Assembly (NCBI RefSeq): GCF_003260195.1
Contig: NZ_QEIH01000002.1
Span: forward strand, 496,001-560,000
DNA: 64,000 nucleotides
Direction of reading: 5' to 3'
DNA from: Lutibacter citreus
GTDB lineage: Bacteria; Bacteroidota; Bacteroidia; Flavobacteriales; Flavobacteriaceae
Below the pieces are notes generated by a model. That model was not told where the DNA came from. It saw nothing but the letters and a program-made list of their open reading frames with translations, and made no database searches. Shown piece after piece: positions 18,275 through 27,571 of this stretch. The position numbers and the translations under genes are program-made. Positions within the stretch are counted from its first letter, which is position 1. Every line of letters begins with the position of its first letter.

Positions 18275-20065
18275 ATGTCAACGAAATTAAAAAGTATCCT
18301 TAAGAAATTTCTAATTTGGAAATATCAACATATTTCTGATAAGCAATTTATACAACTTTCAAGTGCTATTATTGGTTTATTAGCAGGTCTTGGAGCTGTA
18401 CTACTAAAAAACCTTACTCACTTTATTCAACATTTACTTGAATGGGAATTTATAAAAGATATTCATGTTGCCTTTTATTTTATTTTTCCACTTATTGGTT
18501 TGTTTTTAGTGAGAATGGTTAAAAGATACGGAATAAAGAAAAAAGTTGGTCATGGAATTCCCTCTACCTTATTTTCAATTTCAAAGTTAAAAGGGATTAT
18601 GCCGCGTCATCAAATGTGGTCATCTATTTTAACAGCTCCCTTAACAGTTGGTTTTGGGGGGTCTGTTGGTCTTGAAGGGCCTACAGTAGCTACTGGTGCT
18701 GCTTTGGGGTCTAATTTTGCACGGTTAATGCACCTAAATCAAACAACTAGAACATTACTTATTGGAGCAGCAGCAGCAGGTGCTATGTCTTCTATATTTA
18801 AGGCTCCAATTGCGGCAATTGTTTTTGCGGTTGAAATTTTTAGTTTAGAATTAACAATGGCATCAATGATTCCATTACTTATAGCTTCTATTACAGCCAT
18901 ATTAACTTCTTATTTCTTTTTTGGAGATGATGTATTACTTCACTTTAATATTGAAGACAAATTTCAACTAAACGATGTTTTGTTTTATGTTTTGTTAGGA
19001 GTTTCTTCATCTGCAGTATCTATTTATTTTAGCAAAGTATATTTTAGAATAGGAGAATTTTTTAGAAATTTTAAAGGTGCTCACAAAAGATTACTTTTTG
19101 GAGGAACATTATTAGGTGTAATGGTTTTTCTAATCCCACCATTATTTGGAGAGGGTTATTCAACAATAAATAATATTTTAAAAGGAAATATAGCACCAAT
19201 AGTTACTAATAATATATTTCATATTGAAGCTGATAATGTTTTAATTATGATTATCTTTTTAGTAGGTTTGGTTGTGTTTAAAGTTATTGCAACCTCGTTA
19301 ACTTTTGGAGCAGGAGGTGTTGGTGGAGTTTTTGCACCTACACTTTTTACAGGAAGTATTACTGGTTTTGTATTTGCAACAATTATAAATCACAGCAATA
19401 TTTTTAGCCATCAATTATCCTCTACTAATTTTGCCATGGTAGGTATGGCTGGTTTAATGGCTGGTATTTTACAAGCTCCTTTAACCGCAATTTTCTTAAT
19501 TGCTGAACTTACAGGTGGTTACGAATTATTTATTCCATTAATGATTGTTTCGTCAATATCCTTTTTAATAACTAAACGTTATATACCTCATAATATCTAT
19601 GCTTCTGAACTAGCTAAAAAAGGACAACTTATTACGCATAACAAAGATAAAACTGTTTTAATGTTAATGGATATTGATAAAGTTATTGAAACTAACTTTA
19701 TTATATTAACTCCAAATATGAAACTAGGTGAGATTGTAAACAATGCAGTTGCAAAATCGTCTAGAAATCACTTTCCTGTTGTTAGTCATAATCAAGAATT
19801 TTTAGGTGTTATTACTTTAGATAATATAAGAAGTATTATGTTTAATACAGAACTTTATGAAAAAGTATCAGTTGCTAGTTTAATGCATAGTGTACCAGAT
19901 GTTATTAACTATGATAAAGACTCTATGGAAGATATAATGAACAAATTTAAAACTACTGTAGCCTGGAATTTACCAGTAATAAAGGATGGTAAGTATTATG
20001 GGTTTATTTCAAAATCTAGATTACTAACTTCTTATAGACGTAAATTAATTGCAGTTACTGCTTAG
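18275..20065 (+). CDS. CLC-family chloride channel/transporter with C-terminal CBS pair
   Basis: A 596-residue protein with the CLC membrane domain (about 25-445) and two CBS domains (about 465-595). The anion-pathway motifs are GHGIP (92-96), GLEGP (132-136, gating Glu134) and GAGGVGGVFAPTLFTG. Aligned on the KAPIAAIVFAVEIF helix, the residue matching the internal proton glutamate of E. coli ClcA (Glu203) is Ile188. Loss of that glutamate is characteristic of channels and of some uncoupled transporters, so 2Cl-/H+ exchange should not be assumed. The CBS pair probably binds adenine nucleotides. The stop overlaps that of the convergent glpQ-like gene by three bases. Confidence 0.93.
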   Translation: MSTKLKSILKKFLIWKYQHISDKQFIQLSSAIIGLLAGLGAVLLKNLTHFIQHLLEWEFIKDIHVAFYFIFPLIGLFLVRMVKRYGIKKKVGHGIPSTLFSISKLKGIMPRHQMWSSILTAPLTVGFGGSVGLEGPTVATGAALGSNFARLMHLNQTTRTLLIGAAAAGAMSSIFKAPIAAIVFAVEIFSLELTMASMIPLLIASITAILTSYFFFGDDVLLHFNIEDKFQLNDVLFYVLLGVSSSAVSIYFSKVYFRIGEFFRNFKGAHKRLLFGGTLLGVMVFLIPPLFGEGYSTINNILKGNIAPIVTNNIFHIEADNVLIMIIFLVGLVVFKVIATSLTFGAGGVGGVFAPTLFTGSITGFVFATIINHSNIFSHQLSSTNFAMVGMAGLMAGILQAPLTAIFLIAELTGGYELFIPLMIVSSISFLITKRYIPHNIYASELAKKGQLITHNKDKTVLMLMDIDKVIETNFIILTPNMKLGEIVNNAVAKSSRNHFPVVSHNQEFLGVITLDNIRSIMFNTELYEKVSVASLMHSVPDVINYDKDSMEDIMNKFKTTVAWNLPVIKDGKYYGFISKSRLLTSYRRKLIAVTA

Positions 20066-20979
20066 TTTTTAGATATAAAATCAACAACTTTATCTGGGAA
20101 ATCTGTAAAAACACCATCAATGTTTGCTTGGTATAACCCTACTTGCAATAATTCTTCAAATGATTTAAATTCACCTAATTGATCGGCTCTAAAAGTATAT
20201 GCGTGTACGGTTAAATTATTTTTATGAGCATTTATAACTAGGTTTGAAAACACCCAATTTCCATTGTTGTCTTTTCCTTTTATAATTTGCTTGTACCAAG
20301 GACCTATTCCATCTGCATATTCTGAAAATTCTTGCATTCTTTTTTCATCATCTTCGAACTCTATAAGCTGTATTAAAAATAGGTCACTTTTAAGTTTTTG
20401 TCTAATTCTTTTTAATTCTTTAGGATCAAAACACTGTAAAATACAATTATCTGTTTTTAATTTATAACCATAATTATTTAGAATTTCTAAAACAATATTT
20501 GAAATATCCTTCCCTTCATTTTGATGAAATTCTGGTTCCTTTATTTCTGGGTAAATACCAATATTTTTGCCCGTACTTGTATTTAATCCTTGTATTAATT
20601 CAATTTCTTCTTGTAGAGAATGTAATTTAAATGTTGATTTATTTAAAGGAAACCTATTAGGGTAAACGGCTTTTTTAGTTTCTGGGTTAAATCTTTCAAC
20701 TACATTTAATTGCTTTAACTCATCAAAAGTAAAATCAATAACATAATACATTTCATCATCTCGTTTTCTATCAGGAAATCTTGTTGCAACATCAGTAACC
20801 GTTTCTAAATGTATATCATGAATTACTATAGGAACATTGTCTTTGCTTAAAACAATATCTTGTTCAAGATAATTAACATTCATGGCGTAAGCCATTGCTT
20901 TTGCCGCAATTGAATGTTCAGGTAAATAACCTGATGCTCCTCTATGAGCGATTACAGTTTTTTTAGCTTTATTTGACAT
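20062..20979 (-). CDS. Glycerophosphodiester phosphodiesterase (GlpQ-like)
   Basis: A 305-residue GDPD of the GlpQ type. Catalytic residues are visible: HRGASGYLPEHS at the N-terminus, LEQDIVLSKDNVPIVIHD (Glu, Asp and the His-Asp pair), and PEIKEPEFH, where Glu and Lys complete the metal site. The longer insert between strands matches GlpQ rather than UgpQ. Most GlpQ proteins are periplasmic; this one has no signal peptide (it begins MSNKAKKTVIAHRG), so it should be cytosolic unless the start is misplaced. It yields glycerol 3-phosphate. It is unrelated in close sequence to the GDPD domain of the SusCD-locus fusion. Confidence 0.92.
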   Translation of the reverse strand: MSNKAKKTVIAHRGASGYLPEHSIAAKAMAYAMNVNYLEQDIVLSKDNVPIVIHDIHLETVTDVATRFPDRKRDDEMYYVIDFTFDELKQLNVVERFNPETKKAVYPNRFPLNKSTFKLHSLQEEIELIQGLNTSTGKNIGIYPEIKEPEFHQNEGKDISNIVLEILNNYGYKLKTDNCILQCFDPKELKRIRQKLKSDLFLIQLIEFEDDEKRMQEFSEYADGIGPWYKQIIKGKDNNGNWVFSNLVINAHKNNLTVHAYTFRADQLGEFKSFEELLQVGLYQANIDGVFTDFPDKVVDFISKN

Positions 20980-21092
20980 ATTTTTGGTAAGTTAATTATT
21001 AGCATCACAACCCAACAAACTTAAAAATAATAACAATACTAAAACTCTATCTATCTTTTAAATTTAAAATTAATATAATGTGTAACTTTTTG

Positions 21093-21100
21093 TAATTTTG
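21093..21100 (+). promoter_or_regulatory. -7 promoter element (TAATTTTG) for the 82-residue membrane protein gene
   Basis: Exact TAnnTTTG match 25 bp upstream of the ATG at 21126. Confidence 0.65.
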
Positions 21101-21125
21101 TAATCCTTAAATTAATTTCTTACTT

Positions 21126-21374
21126 ATGAAGTTTACATTAATATTTATTTTTATACTTATTTTAAGCACTTTGGGATATGGGTTTTATATAAAAAATATA
21201 GGAGATCCAAGTGGAGAAATTATAATAGGAGTTTCTGTATTGGCGTTGGCTTTTATTTTTATGCCTCTATTTATTTTTCATAGATATAAAAACAAGAATA
21301 TCAAAGATTTTACTTTTGATAAATACAGAAAAGATCTAGAAGAACATATTAAAAAAGAAGACAAAGACTTATAA
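21126..21374 (+). CDS. Small two-helix membrane protein, hypothetical
   Basis: An 82-residue protein with two hydrophobic helices (about 4-21 and 33-52) and a charged C-terminal tail (IKDFTFDKYRKDLEEHIKKEDKDL). The first helix could be taken for a signal peptide, but no clear cleavage site follows. It has a good promoter and ends 4 bp from the convergent tadA, so it is a stand-alone gene. The family is not recognised; proteins like this are common and uncharacterised in flavobacteria. Confidence 0.75.
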   Translation: MKFTLIFIFILILSTLGYGFYIKNIGDPSGEIIIGVSVLALAFIFMPLFIFHRYKNKNIKDFTFDKYRKDLEEHIKKEDKDL

Positions 21375-21378
21375 TAGC

Positions 21379-21828
21379 TTAATTTAAATTACGTTTTTCT
21401 ATAAAAAATCTAGTTAATAATTTAGCACAATCATCTTCTAATATACCACCCACAACCTTTGTTTTAGGATGTAACGTTGTACCCATTGAAATAAAGCCTC
21501 GTTTTTCTTCTCTTGCACCATAAACTATTTTTCCAATTTGAGTCCAATAGCTTGCGCCTGCGCACATTTGACAAGGTTCTAATGTAACATATAAAGTACA
21601 TTCTTTTAAATATTTACCTCCTAAATAATCTGCCGCAGCAGTAAAAGCCTGCATTTCTGCATGGGCAGTAACATCATTTAAGGTTTCAGTTAAATTATGA
21701 GCACGAGCAATAATTTTATTTTTCATAACTATTACCGCTCCAATTGGCACTTCGTTTTTATCAAAAGCCGTTTGTGCTTCTTGTAAAGCGCGTTTCATAA
21801 AATAAATATCATCAAAGGGATCTATCAT
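21379..21828 (-). CDS. tadA: tRNA-specific adenosine deaminase TadA
   Basis: A 149-residue cytidine/adenosine deaminase-fold enzyme. The zinc site is complete: the TAHAEMQA motif (His ligand and catalytic Glu) and LEPCQMCAGA (two Cys ligands). The N-terminus DDIYFMKRALQEAQTAFDKNEVPIGAVIV is typical of TadA, which converts A34 to inosine in tRNA-Arg. The start ATG lies exactly five bases downstream of the last G of a perfect -7 box, which predicts a leaderless mRNA. Confidence 0.94.
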   Translation of the reverse strand: MIDPFDDIYFMKRALQEAQTAFDKNEVPIGAVIVMKNKIIARAHNLTETLNDVTAHAEMQAFTAAADYLGGKYLKECTLYVTLEPCQMCAGASYWTQIGKIVYGAREEKRGFISMGTTLHPKTKVVGGILEDDCAKLLTRFFIEKRNLN

Positions 21829-21832
21829 ATTT

Positions 21833-21840
21833 CAAAAGTA
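21833..21840 (-). promoter_or_regulatory. -7 promoter element (TACTTTTG) for tadA, immediately before the start codon
   Basis: Read on the minus strand this is an exact TAnnTTTG followed by four bases and then the tadA ATG. Transcription would begin at or within a base or two of the start codon. Confidence 0.7.
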
Positions 21841-21999
21841 ATTTTTTTAAAGAAAATATACCATTTTTGCTTTGAAATTAATTAAATTAAATGATGATTT
21901 TATATCTAAGAAAAGCATAGGATTGTTATCGTTTATTTTGCTTTTATAAGCAAAAATCATTTTTTTGTATTTTTACTTAAATAAATAAAAAAGAGTTTC

Positions 22000-22842
22000 A
22001 TGAAAAAACTATTACTTGTTTTAACTTTATTTACAAGTATAACAACTTTTGCCCAGTATACTTGGTATGACCTCAACGATGGAGGTTCTGACGCTACACT
22101 TACAAAGAATAAGGCTGAAGTTTCAATATCACAGGTCGCAAATCCTGATAATCCTGGTGATATTACGGCTAACCCAATGGTAACATTATTTCACGTAAAT
22201 CCTATTACTGAAGATAGTTTCAAAAGTATTTTTGTTACTTTTCCTACCAGTTTAGGGCTTAATGAATCAGACATAACTAACTTAGCCCCATTAAACATAA
22301 CAATACGTTCTTATTTTCCTTCTTACGCCGATGCTCTAAACCTCGACAATCCAAATGTACGTGTTAGAGTGTATATTGATGGTGAATATTCTCAAGTAAA
22401 ACTTGGAGCTACTGATGAAGGTAATTGGCATAACTTAACATTTACTTTGGATGGTGATGATGTACTTGGTGAAGGTTTTATAGAGTCAATTGAATTAAGG
22501 TTCGTATCTACTGCAGTTGATTTAAATAAAGACTTCAAATTTTATATTGATAGTGTTACAGCAAATAAAGAGTTAACTACAGATGCTTCTTTGGCTATAG
22601 ATGAGTATAGTGATGCACTAGAAGCTGGAATCAATCTTTATCCTAACCCTGTAACAAACAGTTTTCAAATAGATTCTAAAGAAAATATTGAGACAGTAAA
22701 ATTGTATAATATTACTGGTAATTTGTTAAAAATATTTAACGAAAAATCAAATTATGATATTAATGATTTGTCAGCCGGAGTTTATATTGTAAATATTAAA
22801 ACACAATTAGGTTCAAATGCTTTAATAGTTATAAAAAAATAA
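22000..22842 (+). CDS. Secreted protein with type IX secretion (type A) C-terminal sorting domain
   Basis: A 280-residue protein with a signal peptide (to about residue 19, TTFAQ), a central region of roughly 185 residues forming a beta-rich domain (the WHNLTFTLDGDD and KDFKFYIDSVTANKE parts resemble a carbohydrate-binding jelly roll, not confirmed), and a C-terminal Por sorting domain (about 213-280: INLYPNPVTNSFQID, VKLYNITGNLLKIF, DLSAGVYIVNIKT, ending VIKK). Such domains direct export through the type IX system and are removed or anchored at the surface. The neighbouring genes give no clue to its role. Confidence 0.85.
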   Translation: MKKLLLVLTLFTSITTFAQYTWYDLNDGGSDATLTKNKAEVSISQVANPDNPGDITANPMVTLFHVNPITEDSFKSIFVTFPTSLGLNESDITNLAPLNITIRSYFPSYADALNLDNPNVRVRVYIDGEYSQVKLGATDEGNWHNLTFTLDGDDVLGEGFIESIELRFVSTAVDLNKDFKFYIDSVTANKELTTDASLAIDEYSDALEAGINLYPNPVTNSFQIDSKENIETVKLYNITGNLLKIFNEKSNYDINDLSAGVYIVNIKTQLGSNALIVIKK

Positions 22843-23131
22843 AGAGCCTAAAATGAAAAATATTAAGCAACAACAAGTGTTGTATTTTATCATATTTATT
22901 ATAGACGATTTTAAACATAATCAGTATTTTAGTTAGTAATCACTAATTTTCTCATATACCAATACAAGCGCTTCTGATAGAAATCTAATAACTATTTATT
23001 AGACCTTATTAAATTGAAATAGTTTGAAAAATGTTAAATATTTATGTTGATATTAAAAAAATTGTATATGAAACTATAGAAGTTTTAAATACATAAATAT
23101 ATTACAGTTCAAATTATTGTAGTTTTGTAAC
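22843..23131 (+). other. Intergenic region before dxs
   Basis: A 289-bp AT-rich gap. It contains an 8-bp inverted repeat (22984-22991 and 22996-23003) without a long T run, and the dxs -7 element at its right end. No open reading frame was seen. Confidence 0.35.
23120..23127 (+). promoter_or_regulatory. -7 promoter element (TAGTTTTG) for dxs, immediately before the start codon
   Basis: Exact TAnnTTTG followed by four bases and then the GTG at 23132, the same geometry as at tadA, panD and the DUF3109 gene. Confidence 0.7.
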
Positions 23132-24901
23132 GTGAATAAAAATTTGTTACAAAATATTGTGAGCCCAAAAGACTTACGTAAACTTTTAAAAAGTGAATTA
23201 CCTCAAGTAGCTAAAGAATTACGCGATTTTATAATTGATATCGTAGCTACAAAAGAAGGCCATTTAGGAGCAAGTTTAGGTGTTGTTGAGTTAACTATTG
23301 CTCTTCATTATGTTTTTGATACTCCAAATGATTTATTAATTTGGGATGTTGGTCACCAAGCTTATGGGCATAAAATTTTAACAGAAAGACGGGAGAAATT
23401 TCACACCAATCGTCAGTTTGGAGGTATTTCTGGGTTTCCTAAAATAAGTGAAAGTAAATATGATGCTTTTGGAACCGGACATTCATCTACATCAATATCT
23501 GCAGCTTTAGGAATGGCTATTGCTTCAAAAATTAAAGGAGATTTTAATAAACATCATATTGCTGTTATTGGAGATGCTTCAATAGCAAGCGGAATGGCTT
23601 TTGAAGGTTTAAATCATGCCGGAGTAACTGATGCCAATTTATTGATAATATTAAACGACAATGCTATGGGAATTGATCCAAGTGTTGGGGCTTTAAAAAA
23701 CTATTTTACCGAAGTTAAAGCTGGTGGAAAAGTTAGAAAAAATAATATTATTGAAGCTTTAAACTTTAATTATTCAGGACCCATTGACGGTCATAATATT
23801 GAAGCTATTATTAATGAATTAGAACGACTTAAATCTATTTCAGGTCCAAAGTTTCTGCATATTATCACAACCAAAGGAAAAGGCTTAAAGAAAGCAGAAC
23901 AAGATCAGGTGAAATACCATGCTCCAGGAAAATTTGACAAAATAACAGGTGAAATTATTTCAAAAAGTGAAGAAATTTTTCCTCCTAAATTTCAAGATGT
24001 TTTTGGAGAAACAATTGTTGAATTGGCATATATAAATAAAAAAATTGTAGGAATAACTCCAGCTATGCCTACTGGATCTTCATTAAAATTAATGATTGAT
24101 AAAATTCCAGAGAGAGCATTTGATGTTGGAATAGCGGAGCAACATGCTGTAACATTAGCTGCTGGAATGGCCTCTCAAGGATTAATACCATTCTGTAATA
24201 TCTATTCTACATTCTTACAACGTGCTTATGATCAAATAATTCATGATGTTGCTTTGCAAAACTTACCTGTTATTTTTTGTATAGATAGAGCTGGAATTGT
24301 AGGAGAAGATGGAGCAACGCATCATGGGGTTTTTGATATTTCATTTTTACGGTGTATTCCTAATTTGGTAATATTTGCTCCACTAAATGAAATTGAACTG
24401 CGAAATATAATGTTCACTGTTCAAAAAGGAATAAATTTTCCAATTGCTATTAGATATCCTAGAGGAAGAGGTACAATTTTAGATTGGAAGCAGCCTTTTT
24501 CATCAATAGAGATTGGGAAAGGTGAATGTATTTCAAAAGGGGAAGAAATTGCTATTTTAAGTATTGGGACTATTGGAAATATTATTAAAGAAATTCAACC
24601 TGAATTACCAACCAACAAATTTTCTCATTACAATATGAGATTTGTAAAGCCATTAGATGAAAAATTACTAAAAATTATCTTTAACAAATACAAAATGGTT
24701 GTTACCATAGAGAATGGCACAATTATTGGAGGATTTGGAACTGCAATTTTAGAGTTTGCAGCTAAAAACAATTATAAAAAAATAGTAATTAAAACAATAG
24801 GTATTCCTGATGAATTTGTACCACACGGAACAGTAAATGAGCTTTTTGATAAATTACATTTATCTAAAGAACAAATTAAAAGCACTTTACTAAAGTATTA
24901 A
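23132..24901 (+). CDS. dxs: 1-deoxy-D-xylulose-5-phosphate synthase
   Basis: A 589-residue thiamine-diphosphate enzyme making DXP from pyruvate and glyceraldehyde 3-phosphate, the first step of the MEP isoprenoid pathway. Visible: GHLGASLGVVELTIALHYVFDTP with LIWDVGHQAYGHKIL (substrate and ThDP site), the ThDP motif GDASIASGMAFEGLNHAG ending at an NDN segment, and the second-domain signature RAFDVGIAEQHAVTLAAGMA. The size is slightly below the usual 620. The GTG start at 23132 gives the family-typical lead of about ten residues before SPKDLRK, yet it lies five bases after the -7 box, so the message is probably leaderless. Confidence 0.95.
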   Translation: MNKNLLQNIVSPKDLRKLLKSELPQVAKELRDFIIDIVATKEGHLGASLGVVELTIALHYVFDTPNDLLIWDVGHQAYGHKILTERREKFHTNRQFGGISGFPKISESKYDAFGTGHSSTSISAALGMAIASKIKGDFNKHHIAVIGDASIASGMAFEGLNHAGVTDANLLIILNDNAMGIDPSVGALKNYFTEVKAGGKVRKNNIIEALNFNYSGPIDGHNIEAIINELERLKSISGPKFLHIITTKGKGLKKAEQDQVKYHAPGKFDKITGEIISKSEEIFPPKFQDVFGETIVELAYINKKIVGITPAMPTGSSLKLMIDKIPERAFDVGIAEQHAVTLAAGMASQGLIPFCNIYSTFLQRAYDQIIHDVALQNLPVIFCIDRAGIVGEDGATHHGVFDISFLRCIPNLVIFAPLNEIELRNIMFTVQKGINFPIAIRYPRGRGTILDWKQPFSSIEIGKGECISKGEEIAILSIGTIGNIIKEIQPELPTNKFSHYNMRFVKPLDEKLLKIIFNKYKMVVTIENGTIIGGFGTAILEFAAKNNYKKIVIKTIGIPDEFVPHGTVNELFDKLHLSKEQIKSTLLKY

Positions 24902-24929
24902 ATTCTTGAGGTTTTTTTAAAATTAAATT

Positions 24930-25889
24930 ATGAAATTAAATCTTCTTTTAGTTTTCACGTTTCTTTCTTCAATTTGTTCGAATGCATCTTATATTGATGA
25001 TTCTTTTTCAACCATTAAACCTGATTCTATAAGTAAATGGAAAGAAAAAAATAATTTACAACTTATTTTCACTCAAAATTCCTTTATAAATTGGAGTTCT
25101 GGGGGTAATAACTCAATTTCTGGTATAGTGAAAGTACACTCCACTAGAAATTACAAAAACGAACATTTGGTTTGGAATAATGAATTAAAATCTAGTTACG
25201 GTTTAAATAAAGAAGAAAAGAGAGAATTACGAAAAACAGAAGATAAACTTGAAATTACTTCAACTTTTGGATATCGAAGAAACCCTCAATCAAATTGGTA
25301 CAATTCCGCAAAATTTAATTTTAGTACACAGTTTGCAAATGGTTATAAATATCCAAATAAAGATAAGCCTATTTCTAAATTGTTCGCACCTGCATATATG
25401 TTTCTTGGTGTTGGGTCTGAATTTTTTTCAAAAAAATTGGATTTGAAATTATACCTATCTCCAATAACTAATAAAACTACTTTTGTCTTTAGCCAACCGT
25501 TAGCAAATGAAGGTGCTTTTGGTGTAGAACGAGCCCTTTATAACGATGCAGGAGAATTGATTAAAGAAGGTAAGAATACCAGAATGGAATTTGGAAATTT
25601 AGTTACTTGTGAGTGGGAGAAAAAGGTGATGAGTAATATTGATATGGAGAATAAACTAACATTGTATTCTGATTATTTAAATAATTATGGAAATGTTGAT
25701 GTAAATTGGGAGCTTAATTTTGACTTGACTATTAACAAATATGTAACAGCAAATATTGGTACACATTTAAGATATGATCATGACATAAAAACCAAGGAAG
25801 ACATAAACAATGACGGAATTCTTGAAACTACAGGACCTAAAGTTCAATTAAAACAGCTTCTTGGAGTAGGTTTCTCTTATAATTTTTAA
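24930..25889 (+). CDS. DUF3078 domain outer-membrane-associated protein
   Basis: A 319-residue protein with a signal peptide (to about residue 20). The body matches DUF3078: WKEKNNLQLIFTQNSFINWSSGGNNSISG, ELKSSYGLNKEEKRELRKTEDKLEI, and a run of amphipathic beta strands ending in LLGVGFSYNF. The alternating pattern and terminal Phe suggest an outer-membrane beta-barrel. The gene starts 28 bp after dxs, so it is probably co-transcribed. No function is established for the family, which is restricted to Bacteroidota. Confidence 0.85.
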   Translation: MKLNLLLVFTFLSSICSNASYIDDSFSTIKPDSISKWKEKNNLQLIFTQNSFINWSSGGNNSISGIVKVHSTRNYKNEHLVWNNELKSSYGLNKEEKRELRKTEDKLEITSTFGYRRNPQSNWYNSAKFNFSTQFANGYKYPNKDKPISKLFAPAYMFLGVGSEFFSKKLDLKLYLSPITNKTTFVFSQPLANEGAFGVERALYNDAGELIKEGKNTRMEFGNLVTCEWEKKVMSNIDMENKLTLYSDYLNNYGNVDVNWELNFDLTINKYVTANIGTHLRYDHDIKTKEDINNDGILETTGPKVQLKQLLGVGFSYNF

Positions 25890-25897
25890 ATTATTTA

Positions 25898-25980
25898 AAG
25901 AGATTGTCTAAAAAGTATTAGAGAAATCAATTTGATTTTATTTCATTCTAATGAAAAACACTCTTTTTAAACAATCTCTT
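25898..25980. repeat. 83-bp long hairpin, MITE-like or bidirectional terminator
   Basis: Arms of 18 bp (25898-25915 and 25963-25980) pair with one mismatch, and the inner part (around 25917-25927 and 25948-25960) can also pair. It lies between the convergent DUF3078 and ALDH genes. The outer arm sequence AGATTGTCTAAAAAG resembles terminal inverted repeats of some insertion sequences, so a miniature inverted-repeat element is possible. No target-site duplication could be confirmed. Confidence 0.6.
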
Positions 25981-25990
25981 CTTAAATATA

Positions 25991-27544
25991 TTACAAGTCA
26001 AATTTTATTCCTTGAGCTAAAGGTAATTCAGTTGTATAATTAATTGTATTAGTTTGGCGTCTCATATAAATTTTCCAAGCGTCAGAACCAGATTCTCTGC
26101 CACCTCCAGTTTCTTTTTCTCCACCAAAAGCACCACCAATTTCAGCACCAGATGTACCAATGTTTACGTTTGCAATACCACAATCAGAACCTAGTTGTGA
26201 CAAAAATAACTCAGCTTCACGTAAATTATTTGTCATTATTGCAGAAGAAAGCCCTTGTTTTACTCCATTCTGAATATCAATAGCATTTTCAACACTTCCA
26301 GTATATTTTAACAAATATAAAATTGGAGCAAATGTTTCATGCTGCACAATTTCAAAGTGATTATCCGCTTCTACAATTGCTGGTTTAACATAACATCCGC
26401 TTTCATAGCCTTTTCCACTTAAAACGCCACCTTCAACCAAAATAGTTCCACCTTCATCAATAGCTTTTTTTAGTGCTAATTGATACATTTCAACCGCATC
26501 CTTATCAATTAATGGCCCAACATGATTGTTTTCATTTAAAGGATTTCCTATTCTCAATTGTTTATAAGCGCTAACCAAAGCTTCTTTTACTTTATTATAC
26601 ATTGATTCATGAATAATTAATCTTCGAGTTGAAGTACAACGCTGCCCTGCTGTACCCACAGCTCCAAATACGGCGCCAATTATAGTCATTTTCAAATCTG
26701 CATCAGGAGTAACAATAATTGCATTATTTCCACCTAATTCTAATAAAGATTTTCCTAAACGTTCACCAACAGTTTTACTTACAATTTTACCCATTCTGGT
26801 AGATCCAGTTGCGGAAATTAAGGGGATTCTAGAATCTGTAGTCATAAATTCTCCTACTTTATAATTACCATTTATGATACATGAAATTCCTTCAGGTAAA
26901 TTATTATCCTTTAAAACTTTTGCTATAATATTTTGACAAGCAATACTACAAAGAGGAGCTTTTTCTGATGCTTTCCAAACGCAAACATCTCCACATATCC
27001 AAGCTAAGGCTGTATTCCAGCTCCAAACAGCTACAGGAAAATTAAATGCTGATATTATACCCACTATACCTAATGGATGGTATTGTTCGTACATTCTATG
27101 TCCAGGACGTTCAGAATGCATTGTTAAACCGTGTAATTGACGGGATAAACCTACTGCAAATTCACAGATATCAATCATTTCTTGAACTTCACCTAAACCT
27201 TCTTGTAACGATTTTCCCATTTCATAGGAAACTAATTCACCTAGTGGTTGCTTAAGTTCTCGTAATTTATCTCCAAACTGCCTAACAATTTCACCTCTTA
27301 AAGGAGCTGGTTTTAATCGCCAGGTTTTATAAGCCAATTGAGCAGAATTCAAAACTTTTTCGTAATCTGCTTTTGTAGTTGATAAAACACTACCTATCAA
27401 TTCTCCATCTACAGGTGAAAATGATTTAATTGTTTCTCCGTTTCCAAATGATTCGGATCCTGTTGATGTTCCAAAATTTTGAGATTTTACACCTAATTGA
27501 TCTAATGTTTTTTGAATAGTTTTTTTAACAGTTGTAGATTCCAT
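25991..27544 (-). CDS. ALDH7-type aldehyde dehydrogenase (aminoadipic semialdehyde/piperideine-6-carboxylate dehydrogenase type)
   Basis: A 517-residue NAD(P)-dependent aldehyde dehydrogenase. Motifs are FNFPVAVWSWNTALAWICGD (oxyanion/NAD region), SATGSTRMGKIV (cofactor GxTxxG), LELGGNNAIIV (general base Glu) and GTAGQRCTSTRR (catalytic Cys). The YHPLGIVGIISAFNFPVAVW and GGEKETGGGRESGSDAWK segments match antiquitin-type ALDH7, which oxidises alpha-aminoadipic semialdehyde in lysine breakdown. I start it at 27544 (MESTTVKK): the longer frame would include the promoter box at 27572-27579 and a spurious hydrophobic lead. Confidence 0.92.
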   Translation of the reverse strand: MESTTVKKTIQKTLDQLGVKSQNFGTSTGSESFGNGETIKSFSPVDGELIGSVLSTTKADYEKVLNSAQLAYKTWRLKPAPLRGEIVRQFGDKLRELKQPLGELVSYEMGKSLQEGLGEVQEMIDICEFAVGLSRQLHGLTMHSERPGHRMYEQYHPLGIVGIISAFNFPVAVWSWNTALAWICGDVCVWKASEKAPLCSIACQNIIAKVLKDNNLPEGISCIINGNYKVGEFMTTDSRIPLISATGSTRMGKIVSKTVGERLGKSLLELGGNNAIIVTPDADLKMTIIGAVFGAVGTAGQRCTSTRRLIIHESMYNKVKEALVSAYKQLRIGNPLNENNHVGPLIDKDAVEMYQLALKKAIDEGGTILVEGGVLSGKGYESGCYVKPAIVEADNHFEIVQHETFAPILYLLKYTGSVENAIDIQNGVKQGLSSAIMTNNLREAELFLSQLGSDCGIANVNIGTSGAEIGGAFGGEKETGGGRESGSDAWKIYMRRQTNTINYTTELPLAQGIKFDL

Positions 27545-27571
27545 TTTTACAAGATTTAATATGTTTCCTAA

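Noticed and set aside
21965..21977. Shared TTTTGTATTTTTA upstream of the T9SS protein and (near 46997) the TPR-LuxR gene as a common promoter
   Set aside because: Two copies of a very AT-rich 13-mer are expected by chance, and it lacks the G of the -7 consensus.
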